The notes below the pieces were generated by a model. It searched no databases, had not been told where the DNA came from, and was given only the letters and a program-made list of their open reading frames with translations. From Azospirillum canadense (GTDB lineage Bacteria > Pseudomonadota > Alphaproteobacteria > Azospirillales > Azospirillaceae): a stretch of DNA of 64,000 nucleotides. The stretch is taken from assembly GCF_025961225.1 (NCBI RefSeq), contig NZ_JAOQNG010000002.1, positions 372,001 through 436,000 of the forward strand, written 5' to 3'. Below are positions 25,488 to 37,480 of this stretch, piece after piece; position 1 is the stretch's first letter, and each line of letters begins with the position of its first letter. Both the position numbers and the translations under genes were made by a program.

Positions 25488-26384
25488 TCACAGCGCGGCG
25501 GTGGCCACCAGCCGGTCGCGCAGCCAGCGCTGGGCCGGGTGGTCGGTCGTGCGGTCGTGCCAGACCATGGCCATGCTGAAGCCCGGCACAGGCACTGGCG
25601 GTTCCAGCACCCGCAGCCGGGCGGCGCGGTCGCGCGCCACATGCTCCGGCACCAGCGCGATCATGTCCGACCGCTCGATGATCTCCGGCACGATCAGGAA
25701 GCCGGGGGCCGACAGGACGACGCGCCGTGACCGGCCGTGCGCCGCAAGCGCCGCGTCGGTCGGCCCGGTAAAGCCGCCCCCGCGCGGCGACACGATGACG
25801 TGGTCCAGCGCGCAGAAGGTGTCGAGGTCGAGCGCATCGCCGACCGAGGGGTGGTCGCGGCGCACGATCGCCACGTAGCGTTCGGCGAACAGGACGCGCA
25901 TGCGCAGCGGCTCGGGCGCCGCGTCCGGGGTCATCAGGGCGAGATCAACGTCACCCCGCTCCATCTGTGCCACGAGGGTGCCTGCGTCGAGCGCGCGGAA
26001 GGCAAACCGAAGATTCGGAGCCTCCTGGGACAGCGCGAAGACGAGCGGCATCAGGATGGCGTACTGGACGAAGTCGCTGGCCGCGATCGACACCGCGAAA
26101 TCCGCGGCGATCGGGTCGAACGACGCCCCCGCGGCGACCACGCCGCGAAGCTCCTCCAACGCGCGGCGCAGCGGTTCCTGGAGGTCCAGCGCCCGCTGCG
26201 TCGGGATCATCCCGCGTTGCGCCGGCAGGAGCAGCGGATCCCCGAACAGGTCACGCAGCCGCGCCAGCTGCGCCGACAGGGCCGGTTGGCTAAGGTTCAG
26301 CCGCTTGGCGGCGCGGGTCACGTTGCGCTCCGCCAGCAGCGCGTCGAGCGCGACGAGCAGATTGAGGTCGACGTTCCTATCCAT
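25488..26384 (-). CDS. LysR family transcriptional regulator (NodD/PcpR-like)
   Basis: 298 residues. The N-terminus MDRNVDLNLLVALDALLAER and TRAAKRLNLSQPALSAQLAR are typical of the NodD/LinR/PcpR branch. A co-inducer domain follows (VDLALMTPDAAPEP, HVIVSPRGGGFTG). It is divergent (95 bp) from the NQO-like flavoprotein gene at 26480, its likely target. A 7-bp inverted repeat TATCCAT-N3-ATGGATA (26378-26394) overlaps the start codon and may serve in autoregulation. ATG 26384 is the family start. Confidence 0.92.
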   Translation of the reverse strand: MDRNVDLNLLVALDALLAERNVTRAAKRLNLSQPALSAQLARLRDLFGDPLLLPAQRGMIPTQRALDLQEPLRRALEELRGVVAAGASFDPIAADFAVSIAASDFVQYAILMPLVFALSQEAPNLRFAFRALDAGTLVAQMERGDVDLALMTPDAAPEPLRMRVLFAERYVAIVRRDHPSVGDALDLDTFCALDHVIVSPRGGGFTGPTDAALAAHGRSRRVVLSAPGFLIVPEIIERSDMIALVPEHVARDRAARLRVLEPPVPVPGFSMAMVWHDRTTDHPAQRWLRDRLVATAAL

Positions 26385-26479
26385 GATATGGATACCAGCA
26401 CAGAGATTTCGCGATTTCAAGAATAGCAGACCATGGCGCCAGATTGAGTTAATCCTTTCCAACCCACGGAGCCTGACCC

Positions 26480-27292
26480 GTGAACGTCTTCCTGATCCAC
26501 GCCCATCCCGAACCGAATTCGCTGAACGGTTCCCTGAAGGATCTCGCCGTCGAAACCCTGACCGGGCTCGGCCACAGCGTCCAAGTCTCCGACCTCTACG
26601 CCATGAACTGGAAGGCGGTCGCGGACGCCGACGATTTCGCGAACCGGGTGAACCCGGAAAAGCTCAACTACGCCTACGAATCCAAGCACGCCTTCCTCGG
26701 CGGCACGCAGCGCGACGACGTCGCCGCGGAGCAGGCCAAGCTGCTGTGGGCGGACGCGGTGATCCTGCAATTCCCGCTGTGGTGGTACTCGATGCCGGCC
26801 ATCATGAAGGGGTGGTTCGAGCGCGTCTACGCTTATGGCTTCGCCTACGGCGTCGGGGAGCATGCGGGCGAGCGTTACGGCGAACGCTTTGGGGAGGGCA
26901 ACCTGCTCGGCCGGCGCGCGCTGGTGTCGATGACCGTCGGCGGGAAGGAGTCCCACTACACCCCGCGCGGGGTGAACGGCGCGCTGGACGACGTGCTCTG
27001 GCCGATCCAGCACGGGACGCTGTTCTATCCGGGCATGGCGGTGCTCGATCCCTTCGTCGTCTATCAGGCCAACCGCATCACCCCCGGCCAGTGGGAGGAC
27101 ATTGCGGACCGCTACCGCGCGCGCCTGCGCGGCCTGTTCACCGACACGCCGATCCCCTTCCGGCGGCAGAACGGCGGCCATTACGACGGGCAGCAGGTCC
27201 TGAAGGACGGGCTGGGCGGAGCCGAGACGGGAACGCGCATCCATCTGGTGCAACCCGGCGACCCGCCGGAATACCCGCTGCCGCCGCGCTGA
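26480..27292 (+). CDS. NAD(P)H:quinone oxidoreductase-like flavodoxin-fold protein
   Basis: 270 residues. The Flavodoxin_2 fold shows VFLIHAHPEPNSLNGSLKDL (phosphate loop for FMN/FAD), LLWADAVILQFPLWWYSMPA (flavin ring contact) and LVSMTVGGKESHY. Members reduce quinones or electrophiles by two electrons using NAD(P)H. It starts at GTG 26480 with GGAG 8 nt upstream. It is divergent from a LysR regulator that probably controls it. The extended C-terminal tail (about 230-270) has no known motif. Confidence 0.9.
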   Translation: MNVFLIHAHPEPNSLNGSLKDLAVETLTGLGHSVQVSDLYAMNWKAVADADDFANRVNPEKLNYAYESKHAFLGGTQRDDVAAEQAKLLWADAVILQFPLWWYSMPAIMKGWFERVYAYGFAYGVGEHAGERYGERFGEGNLLGRRALVSMTVGGKESHYTPRGVNGALDDVLWPIQHGTLFYPGMAVLDPFVVYQANRITPGQWEDIADRYRARLRGLFTDTPIPFRRQNGGHYDGQQVLKDGLGGAETGTRIHLVQPGDPPEYPLPPR

Positions 27293-27294
27293 AG

Positions 27295-28368
27295 TCAGCC
27301 GGCCTTGTCGGCGACCGCCGTCCGGTTCGCGATGAAGCGGGCGAGCGGCGGGCCGACCAGAAGCACCAGCACCAGCCGCGCCGTCTGCATCGCCATCACG
27401 AAGGGCACGTCCACCTGGCTCGACGTCGCGATGATCGCCACGGAATCGGCGCCGCCGGGGCTGGTCGCCAGATAGGCGGTCAGCGGGTCGACGTCGGCCA
27501 CGAGGACGAGGCCCATGGCGAACAGCCCGCACAGCGCGATCAGGGCCAGGGTGGACCCGACCACGTGCGGCAGGGCACGCGCCACATGGACGAAGATCGC
27601 GCGGTTGAAGCGCAGGCCGATGCTCCAGCCAATGAAGGCGTAGCTGACGGCCAGCAGCCAGGGCGGCAGCTCGATGGTCAGCCAGCCGCCCCCGTGCAGC
27701 GCCACCCCCGCCGCCATGGGCAGCAGCAGCGGCCCGGCGGGGACGCGCAGAAAGCGCGCCGCCACGACGCCGAAAACGGCGACGGCCAGCGTCCCGGCGA
27801 AGGGGCCCCAGGCGACGGGCGGGAACCACACGATGTCCGGAACAGCCCCGGACGCGCTCGCCCCGAACAGCTTGGCGACCAGCGAGGCGGCGGCGGCAAC
27901 GAAGAAGACCCGCAGATACTGCATGAAGGCGACCAGCCGGACGTCGGCGCCGTAGGCGTCGGCCATCAGCGTCATCGCCGACGCCGCCCCGGCCGAGGAT
28001 CCCCACACCGCGGCCGTGCCCGGCAGGACGCGCCAGCGGGTCAGCAGGTAGCCAAGCGCGCTGCTCGCCACGATCACCGACCCGATGCCGCCCAGGAACA
28101 GCGGCCAGTCCCGGGCCATCTCCGCCAGGATGGATGGCGGAATCGCCCGCGCGATCATGCAGCCGAGGATGGCCTGCGCGCCGACGACCGTCTGCTTCGG
28201 CAATCGTACCGTCCCGCCGCCGACCGACAGGACGATCGCCGCGACCATGGGGCCGAGCAGAAGCGCCGCCGGAAGACGCGCAAGCTCCAGCAGAGCGACG
28301 AAGGCCAGGGACAGGGTGAGAAGGCTTGCCCAGCGCAGGGCGGGTCGGTCAAGCACGGTGCGCGTCAT
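27295..28368 (-). CDS. AbrB-family (COG3180) membrane protein
   Basis: 357 residues, about 10 TM helices in two similar halves, the AbrB internal duplication (LLLGPMVAAIVLSVGGG in half one; PAGPLLLPMAAGVALHGGGW in half two), with SPGGADSVAIIATSSQVDVPFVMAMQ near the end. In E. coli AbrB is linked to aidB control; homologues are proposed transporters, and the function is not established. ATG 28368 is chosen since upstream sequence is Arg/Cys-rich and not membrane-like. Its stop lies 3 bp past the convergent NQO-like gene. Confidence 0.85.
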   Translation of the reverse strand: MTRTVLDRPALRWASLLTLSLAFVALLELARLPAALLLGPMVAAIVLSVGGGTVRLPKQTVVGAQAILGCMIARAIPPSILAEMARDWPLFLGGIGSVIVASSALGYLLTRWRVLPGTAAVWGSSAGAASAMTLMADAYGADVRLVAFMQYLRVFFVAAAASLVAKLFGASASGAVPDIVWFPPVAWGPFAGTLAVAVFGVVAARFLRVPAGPLLLPMAAGVALHGGGWLTIELPPWLLAVSYAFIGWSIGLRFNRAIFVHVARALPHVVGSTLALIALCGLFAMGLVLVADVDPLTAYLATSPGGADSVAIIATSSQVDVPFVMAMQTARLVLVLLVGPPLARFIANRTAVADKAG

Positions 28369-28473
28369 CCCGCGGCATGGATGGGTCCGAGCCCAATATT
28401 GGCGACGGCGCCGCCGGGAAGGAGCGTTGATACAGTGGTGCAGACATCCCCGCTCAACATGGCGAGGAGACAT

Positions 28474-29271
28474 TTACTCCTGATCGGCGGGCTCCGCGGC
28501 GCGTTCGGGGAAGACCTCCTCCACGCGGACGCCGGATTCGCGGCAGATGCGGCCCAGCCGTTCGGACGGCAGCGCGTCGGTCACGAAGGTGTGGATTTGC
28601 GAGATGTGGCCGATGCGCACCGGGGCGGTGCGCTCCAGCTTGCTGCGGTCGGCGACCAGGATGACGTGGCGGGCGTTCGCCATGATGGCCTGCGACACCC
28701 GCACCTCGCGGTAGTCGAAGTCGAGCAGCGCGCCGGTCTCGTCGATGGCCGAGGCGCCGACCACGGCGAAATCCACCATGAACTGGTTGAAGAAGTCGAT
28801 GGCCGCCTCGCCGACGATGCCACCGTCCGACCGCCGCACCACGCCGCCGGCCACGATCACCTCGATGTGCGGTTCCGGCCGCAGGAGGTTGGCGACGTTG
28901 ATGTTGTTGGTGATGACCACCAGCCCCGACCGGCCCTGGAGCGCGCGCGCCACCTCTTCCGTCGTCGTGCCGATGTTGATGAAAAGAGAGGAGTTGTCGG
29001 GCACCAGTTGCGCCGCGCGCTGCCCGATGGAGCGCTTCTCCTCCTGCGCGATCAGCCGCCGCGCCTCGTAGCCCAGATTCTCGATGCCCGATCCGGCCAC
29101 GGCGCCGCCATGCACCCGTTGCAGCAGGCGGCGGTCGCACAGCTCGTTCAGGTCCTTGCGGATGGTCTGCGGGGTGACGTTGAAGCGCGACGCCAAATCC
29201 TCCACGACCACGCGCCCCAGGTTGCGGGCGATCGCCAGGATCTCGGTCTGCCGGGGTGTCATCATCTCCAT
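28474..29271 (-). CDS. DeoR family repressor (GlpR-like)
   Basis: 265 residues. The DeoR helix-turn-helix is seen as VVVEDLASRFNVTPQTIRKD, and the C-terminal sugar-phosphate-binding domain shows FINIGTTTEEVARAL, VITNNINVANLL and VAGGVVRRSDGGIVGEAAI. This resembles GlpR, which senses glycerol-3-phosphate, though other sugar phosphates are possible. It lies 99 bp downstream of the sugar ABC operon on the same strand, so it probably regulates that importer. ATG 29271 has GGGGAGGGG 12 nt upstream. Confidence 0.9.
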   Translation of the reverse strand: MEMMTPRQTEILAIARNLGRVVVEDLASRFNVTPQTIRKDLNELCDRRLLQRVHGGAVAGSGIENLGYEARRLIAQEEKRSIGQRAAQLVPDNSSLFINIGTTTEEVARALQGRSGLVVITNNINVANLLRPEPHIEVIVAGGVVRRSDGGIVGEAAIDFFNQFMVDFAVVGASAIDETGALLDFDYREVRVSQAIMANARHVILVADRSKLERTAPVRIGHISQIHTFVTDALPSERLGRICRESGVRVEEVFPERAAEPADQE

Positions 29272-29370
29272 GTTGCGCGGAACCCCTCCCCTAGTCTGCC
29301 TATTCAAGCAGCAACCAAGGTTCGCCCGCAAGTTCATTCGAAAGCCGGATCCACACATTGGCCCGTCCGG

Positions 29371-30441
<1,071 letters not shown>

Positions 30442-30446
30442 CGGCG

Positions 30447-31280
<834 letters not shown>

Positions 31281-31306
31281 GGTCGTCCTCCTGGATTCAG
31301 CGATTC

Positions 31307-31366
31307 ACCACAGAGGCACGGAGACACAGAGGGCGTGGTTTCTCTGTGTCTCCGTGCCTCTGTGGT
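31307..31366. repeat. 25-bp perfect stem-loop between two permease genes
   Basis: Arms 31307-31331 and 31342-31366 are perfectly complementary with a 10-nt loop. The sequence (CACAGAGGCACGGAGACACA on one strand) is of a purine/pyrimidine-patterned dispersed type; when read through, it encodes NHRGTETQR, a peptide often seen in spurious database proteins. It may attenuate or stabilise the operon mRNA. Confidence 0.85.
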
Positions 31367-31378
31367 TCAAAAACCTCG

Positions 31379-32283
<905 letters not shown>

Positions 32284-32287
<4 letters not shown>

Positions 32288-33561
32288 CAACGCCCTCCCC
32301 GGCTGATGCGGACCAGCGCCTCCTTCAACCGGGCCAGAGTCTCCGCGGCGGGTTGCTGGCCGCTCAGCACCTCGTGCGTGTCGCTGAAGAACTCCGAGGA
32401 CACTTGGTTGTAGCGCATGCCCGTCGCCTGGGCCGGCCGGTTGACCGTGCTGCCGATGGACTTGGCGAGGTCGCCGAAGAAGGGGTTGGCGGCCAGCACC
32501 TGCGGGTCGTCATACAGGGCCGGGATGGTCGGATTGGCCCCGCCCTGGATGGCGCGGCGCTTCTGCTCCTCGGGGCTGGTCAGGGACCGTGCGAGGTCGA
32601 CCGCTTCGGGGATGTGGGCGGAAAATTTGCTGACCGCCAGCAGCTGTCCGCCCAGCGTCGCGGCGTGCCGCCCGTCCGGCCCGCCTTTGGGCAACGGCAC
32701 GACGGCGACCTTGCCACGCACCGGGCTGTCCGGCCCGTCGACCAGCGTCCAGGCGTAGGGCCAGTTGCGCATGAAGACGGCGTTGCCGGACTGGAAGACG
32801 CCGCGCGCCTCCTCCTCCATGTAGTTCAGGACACCGAGCGGGCTGATGCGGTCGATCCAGCCCCGCGCGATGGTCAGCGCCTCGACGGCGCGCGGGTTGT
32901 CGATGGTGATGGTGCCGTCGGGGTCGACAATGGTGCCGCCGTTGCGGCTGGCCACCCACTCCAGCGCGTTGACCGTCAGCCCCTCATAGGCCCGGCCCTG
33001 CCAGACATAGCCCCACATGCGTTCATTGCCGGCGGCACGCTCCGCCTTCTGGATCAGAGCGGCGGTCTCCTGAAGCTCCTCCCACGTCTCCGGCACCGGG
33101 CGCTGGTGCTTGTCCAGCAGATCCTTGCGGACGTAGAGCAGCCCGACGTCGGCGAACCAGGGCAGAGCGACCAGCCGTCCCTTCACCGTCGCCGCGTCGA
33201 TCATGGCCGGCAGGTGTTGGGCGATGGTGGCCGGGTCGACCGCGTCCCGCATGTCGACGAAATAGGCGCCGAGGATGCCCGGCCAGACCACGTCGATCTG
33301 GAAGACGTCGATGTCCGCGGATCCCGCGGCCAGCAGCTGCTGGTAGAGGGCCAGCTGCTCCCCCGCCCCCTTCGGCGGGGAGACGAAGCGCACCTCGTTG
33401 CCGGTGCGCTCCGCCCAGTTCCGCGCGCCGTCCCGGCAGAGGTCCGACGCGATGCCCAGCCCGCTGCAGGCGAGCGTGACTGTCGCCCCGGCGGCCACAG
33501 CGGAATGGGCCGCAGGCGCCGTCAGCAACCCGGCGAGAAGGAACGCCCACAGCCGCGCCAT
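32284..33561 (-). CDS. sugar ABC transporter substrate-binding protein
   Basis: 425 residues. A signal peptide (MARLWAFLLAGLLTAPAAHS) precedes a family-1 solute-binding domain: ADIDVFQIDVVWPGILGAYF, ALPWFADVGLLYVRKDLL, GYVWQGRAYEGLTVNALEW and FMRNWPYAWTLV. The pattern is closest in memory to trehalose/maltose or alpha-glucoside binders (ThuE/AglE), but the substrate cannot be fixed by eye. First gene of the importer operon, which ends with MalK-type and DeoR genes. Confidence 0.9.
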
Positions 33562-33637
33562 CGGGGTCCACTCCGTTCAACAACGGATTGGAAACCCCAG
33601 GGCCGCGGTTGGGTTCCCGCCCCTTACGCCCCTGCAC

Positions 33638-34273
33638 TTAAGCCAGGGCTTCGGCTTGGCGGCGGCAGTGCAGCAGGCTGAACAGGCCGAAGGGGGGAAC
33701 GGTTTGCAACTCCTCCACCTTCAGGCGGGAGCCGGACATCAGCGTGTCCAGCGTGAAGTCCGGGCGCCAGCCCAGCTTCTTGGAGAAGGGCGCCATCCAG
33801 TTCTCGACCGAGCGGCGGATGCCCGGCTTGTCGGCCGCGAAGTGGTTGACGATCAGGATGTCGCCGCCCGGCTTGCAGACGCGTTCCAGCTCCAGCATCG
33901 TGCCCTGCGGGTCGGGGACCACCGTCATCACGTACATGGCGACGACGAGGTCGAAGCTGCCGTCGGCAAAGGCCAGCTTGCCGGCGTCCATCTCCAGCAG
34001 GCCCTCGACATTCTCCAGCCGCTCCCGGTCCACGCGCTCCTGCGCGACGCGCAGCATCTCGGTGGACAGGTCGATGCCGACGACCTGGTTGTCCTTGCGG
34101 TAGTCCGACAGCGAGATGCCGGTGCCGACGCCCACCTCCAGCACGCGCAATCCGCCGCGCCGGTTGATCCAGCGCACCGCGGCGTGGCGGCCGGAGGCCA
34201 GCAGGTTCCCGAACACCGGGTCGTAGAAGCGGGCGTAGCGCCGGTAAGCGGCGCGAATGGAGTCGGCGTCCAT
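33638..34273 (-). CDS. pmtA: phosphatidylethanolamine N-methyltransferase (PmtA, Rhodobacter type)
   Basis: 211 residues. The class I SAM-dependent fold shows LRVLEVGVGTGISLSDY (motif I), VVGIDLSTEMLRVAQERV, LLEMDAGKLAFADGSFDLVV and RVCKPGGDILIVNHF. The middle and C-terminus (WMAPFSKKLGWRPDF, PPFGLFSLL) match the small soluble PmtA of R. sphaeroides, which methylates phosphatidylethanolamine to phosphatidylcholine on the inner membrane. GAGGGAG lies 6 nt before ATG 34273. Monocistronic. Confidence 0.92.
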   Translation of the reverse strand: MDADSIRAAYRRYARFYDPVFGNLLASGRHAAVRWINRRGGLRVLEVGVGTGISLSDYRKDNQVVGIDLSTEMLRVAQERVDRERLENVEGLLEMDAGKLAFADGSFDLVVAMYVMTVVPDPQGTMLELERVCKPGGDILIVNHFAADKPGIRRSVENWMAPFSKKLGWRPDFTLDTLMSGSRLKVEELQTVPPFGLFSLLHCRRQAEALA

Positions 34274-34631
34274 TGTGGCTCCCTCTCGTTTCTTGGGACG
34301 CGACCATAACGGCCTTTCGTCAGGCATGAAAGCCGTGGAGCGCGGAAGTGTTCCAGCCGCCCCGGCCGCCCCACCGGAATCCCCGGCCTTTCGCCCGGCC
34401 GGACGCGCGTGATCCGCCCGGACGGGGATGCCCGGCACGGCACGGCATCGGCCGCCGCACGCGACTCGACAGTGTCGGGGGCGGGGGTCGGCAAACGGAC
34501 GCGGTGTTCCTCTCCACACCAAGGAACCAACCCGCCCTCGCAGTGTAGAAGAACGGCCGTTCACCGCTCGCGCCGGTCACCATGGTCCAGCACTGCCTTT
34601 TACCCCGATCTCTCCGCCACCGCCGGACGGA
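34274..34631. other. 358-bp gap between pmtA and the antiporter gene
   Basis: This gap carries the divergent promoters of pmtA and the antiporter. It is GC-rich and an open frame runs through it into the antiporter, but that stretch is Pro/Arg-rich low-complexity sequence. No palindrome, riboswitch or small gene is convincing here. Confidence 0.5.
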
Positions 34632-36869
34632 GTGCCGGCGTTGAGGACGACGTGGCTCGCGCCCGCCGTCACCGGCGTTGCGGCCCTGTTCGCCGCGGGA
34701 ACCGCGCTCGCGGCGGCTGGAGGGGGCGGCCCGTCGGAAGCGGTCTTCGTCGCCCAGCTCGTCGTGCTGATCCTGCTCGGCCGCCTGCTGGGCGAGGGCA
34801 TGCAGAGGGTCGGGCAGCCGGCCGTGATGGGGCCGCTGATCGCGGGAATACTGCTCGGCCCTTCCGTCTTCGGCGCGCTCTGGCCGGACGGGCAGCACGC
34901 GCTGTTCCCGGCGGATCCGGGGCAGAAGAGCATGCTGGACGCGGTCTCGCAGCTGGGCGTGCTGCTTCTTCTGCTGCTCGCCGGGATGGAAACGGACCTG
35001 TCGCTGATCCGCAAGGTTGGGCGCGCGGCCTTCAGCGTGTCCATCACCGGGATCGTCGTGCCCTTCGCCTGCGGCTTCGCGCTGGGCCAGTTCCTGCCCG
35101 ACGCGATGCTGCCCAGCGCCGACCAGCGCCTCGTCACCTCGCTGTTCCTGGGCACCGCCTTGTCGATCTCGTCGGTGAAGATCGTTGCGATGGTGGTGCG
35201 CGAGATGGGTTTCGTGCGGCGCAACGTCGGGCAGGTCATCCTGGCTTCTGCGATCATCGACGACACCATCGGCTGGCTGATCATCGCCATCACCTTCAGC
35301 ATCGCCTCCCAGCAGAGCTTCGACTGGTCGTCGCTTGCCAAAAGCGCCGGCGGCACCCTGGTGTTCCTGGCGGTGTCGCTGACGGTCGGGCGGCGGATGG
35401 TGGCGACGCTGATCCGGTGGACGAACGACCATTTCGTCAGCGACGCGCCGGTGCTGTCGCTGGTCGTGGTGCTGATGGGCCTGATGGCCCTGATCACCCA
35501 CGCGATCGGCGTCCACACCGTGCTGGGCGCCTTCGTCACCGGGATCCTCGTCGGCACCTCCCCCATCCTGACCCGCCGTATCGACGAGCCGTTCCGCAAC
35601 GTCACCACGGCCCTGTTCATGCCGGTCTTCTTCGGCGCCGCCGGGCTAAGCGCCGACCTGACGATATTGACCCAGCTGCCGCTGCTTCTGCTCACCGTCG
35701 GGCTGGTGCTGATCGCCAGCGTGGGCAAGTTCGTCGGGGCCTTCACCGGCGGGTGGATCGGCGGCATGAAGGGCCGCGAGGCGCTGGCGCTCGCGGCGGG
35801 CATGAACGCCCGCGGCTCCACCGAGGTGATCGTCGCCAGCATCGGCCTGGCGATGGGGGCGCTGACCCAGGACCTGTTCACGATGATCGTCACCATGGCG
35901 ATCCTCACCACGCTGGTCATGCCGCCCACCCTGCGCGCGGCGCTGCGCCGCCTGCCGCTCGGCCGCGACGAGAAGGCCCGGCTGGAGCGCGAGGCCTTCG
36001 AGGCCAAGGGGTTTGTCCCGCGGATCGAGCGCATCCTCGTCGCCGCGGACGAAAGCCCGCCCGGACGGCTGGGCGCCCGGCTCGCCGGCATGCTGGCGGG
36101 CCTGCGCGGCCTGCCGGTCACGGTGGTTGAATTCGGCAAAGGGGCGGTGCCGGCTTCCCCCGACGGCATGGGCTCGCAGGAAGTCGTCGCCGATGCGGCG
36201 CACCGCGCGCAGGAACAGGTCGCCAAGCCGGACGACGCCCCGGAGACGGTCGAGGTGCTCGCCCGCGACCAAGCCGCCCCGGCCGAGGAGACTATCGCCG
36301 AGGAGGCCGGCAAGGGATACGACCTGCTGATGATCGGGCTGGACGAGTCCGGCACCCGTCCCGGCAACTTCCCCGATGCGGTGTCGCGAACCGCCGGCCG
36401 CTTCGACGGCGCGCTCGCCGTGGTGGCGGCCCGCGGCGATCATCGGGAAGCCCCGCTGGAAGCCCGGCTGAACATCCTGGCCGCGGTGACGGGCACGGAG
36501 CTGTCGCGCCGCAGCGCCGAGGTCGCCCTGGCACTCGGCCGCGCGGCCAACGCCCCGGTCACCATCCTCTACGTCGGCACCACGCTGGTCCGCACCGTCA
36601 ACAACAGCCACGCCGCCGCGCGGCGCGACGAGGAGACGGCGCTGGCCGAGCTGGCCGGCATCGCCGCGCGCTATGGGCGCTCTGTTCGCACGCTCGCCCG
36701 CACCGACGGGGCGGCCGAGGAGACGATCCTGCGCGAGACCCGGCGGGCGGGGTGCAACCTGATCATCATGGGCGTGAGCCGGCAGGCGGGCGACGTGCTG
36801 TCCTTCGGGGCGGTGGCCGCGAACCTGCTGGAGCGCTCCGACCGGTCGCTTGTCTTCGTGGCGAGTTGA
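34632..36869 (+). CDS. KefB-like cation:proton antiporter with two C-terminal UspA domains
   Basis: About 745 residues. The N-terminal CPA2 exchanger (about 37-447) has ~12 TM helices: VGQPAVMGPLIAGILLGPSV, LLLLLLAGMETDLSLI, ASAIIDDTIGWLIIAI (paired acidic ion-binding residues in the TM5 equivalent) and GMNARGSTEVIVASIGLAMG. Two universal-stress-protein-like domains follow (about 462-600 and 607-745); the second has LIIMGVSRQAGDVLSFGAV. The fusion suggests nucleotide or stress control of K+/Na+-H+ exchange (inference). The start is uncertain: GTG 34632 or TTG 34641 (GGAG 8 nt upstream); a longer start at 34428 would add 68 unlikely residues. Confidence 0.88.
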   Translation: MPALRTTWLAPAVTGVAALFAAGTALAAAGGGGPSEAVFVAQLVVLILLGRLLGEGMQRVGQPAVMGPLIAGILLGPSVFGALWPDGQHALFPADPGQKSMLDAVSQLGVLLLLLLAGMETDLSLIRKVGRAAFSVSITGIVVPFACGFALGQFLPDAMLPSADQRLVTSLFLGTALSISSVKIVAMVVREMGFVRRNVGQVILASAIIDDTIGWLIIAITFSIASQQSFDWSSLAKSAGGTLVFLAVSLTVGRRMVATLIRWTNDHFVSDAPVLSLVVVLMGLMALITHAIGVHTVLGAFVTGILVGTSPILTRRIDEPFRNVTTALFMPVFFGAAGLSADLTILTQLPLLLLTVGLVLIASVGKFVGAFTGGWIGGMKGREALALAAGMNARGSTEVIVASIGLAMGALTQDLFTMIVTMAILTTLVMPPTLRAALRRLPLGRDEKARLEREAFEAKGFVPRIERILVAADESPPGRLGARLAGMLAGLRGLPVTVVEFGKGAVPASPDGMGSQEVVADAAHRAQEQVAKPDDAPETVEVLARDQAAPAEETIAEEAGKGYDLLMIGLDESGTRPGNFPDAVSRTAGRFDGALAVVAARGDHREAPLEARLNILAAVTGTELSRRSAEVALALGRAANAPVTILYVGTTLVRTVNNSHAAARRDEETALAELAGIAARYGRSVRTLARTDGAAEETILRETRRAGCNLIIMGVSRQAGDVLSFGAVAANLLERSDRSLVFVAS

Positions 36870-37006
36870 GGCGTCCAACCTTGTCGGCTCAAGGGTCGTT
36901 ACACTCTGTTACCAAATAGGGTGATCGCGGACATGGGCCTGCAACGTTTGCGGCGCATCCTTTGGGCATCGGGACCAGAGCCCGATCCCACACGAGGAAG
37001 CTTTCC

Positions 37007-37387
37007 ATGAAGCGCACCCTGCTCTCCGCCATCGTCGCCGCCGTCGCCCTGACCAGCGTGGCCGGATCGCCGGCCATGGCACAGGGATGGGGCCCCGACC
37101 ATCGCGAGCCCGACCGGTATGAGCGCGAACATGGCGGCCCGCGCGGACCCGAGCCGCGCCATGTCGAACGGCGGATCGAGGAACGCCGGGTGGAGCATCG
37201 CTGGCATCCGGGCGAACGTCTGGACCGCCGTGTCTACACGGAGCGGGTCGTGATCACCCGGCCGGCAACCCACCACCTGCACCCCGCGCCGCGCGGCCAC
37301 CGTTGGGTCCGCGTCGGGTCGGACGCGATCCTGGTCGTTGCAACGACCGGCTTGGTCGTGGAGGTGGCGCCCGGCATCTTCCGCTGA
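37007..37387 (+). CDS. RcnB-like periplasmic protein
   Basis: 126 residues. A signal peptide (MKRTLLSAIVAAVALTSVAG, cleavage near AMA-Q), a charged Arg/His/Glu-rich middle (PRHVERRIEERRVEHRWHPG) and the RcnB-type C-terminus HLHPAPRGHRWVRVGSDAIL plus a hydrophobic tail. RcnB proteins are periplasmic and linked to Ni/Co handling in E. coli; most alphaproteobacterial members are unstudied. ATG 37007 has GAGGAA upstream. A strong terminator follows. Confidence 0.85.
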   Translation: MKRTLLSAIVAAVALTSVAGSPAMAQGWGPDHREPDRYEREHGGPRGPEPRHVERRIEERRVEHRWHPGERLDRRVYTERVVITRPATHHLHPAPRGHRWVRVGSDAILVVATTGLVVEVAPGIFR

Positions 37388-37414
37388 TCGCCAGAACGGC
37401 TGACTGAAAACAGT

Positions 37415-37454
37415 GCGCCCCCCGGGTGTGGAACCCGGGGGGGCGCTTTCGTTT
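37415..37454. terminator. GC-rich hairpin with T-rich tail after the RcnB-like gene
   Basis: Stem GCGCCCCCCGGGT (37415-37427) pairs with 37433-37446, with one bulged base, and is followed by TTTCGTTT. It lies 28 bp after the stop and 27 bp before the exuT stop on the other strand, so it may serve both. Confidence 0.8.
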
Positions 37455-37480
37455 GTGCGGTTTGTGGCTTGGGCGGCGCG

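Noticed and set aside
31305..31378. A protein tail reading NHRGTETQR downstream of the MalF-type permease
   Set aside because: It is the translation of the dispersed hairpin in a shadow frame; the real permease frame stops at 31379.
34428..34631. N-terminal extension of the antiporter to ATG 34428
   Set aside because: The extra 68 residues are Pro/Arg/His-rich, unlike the family, and have no good ribosome-binding site.
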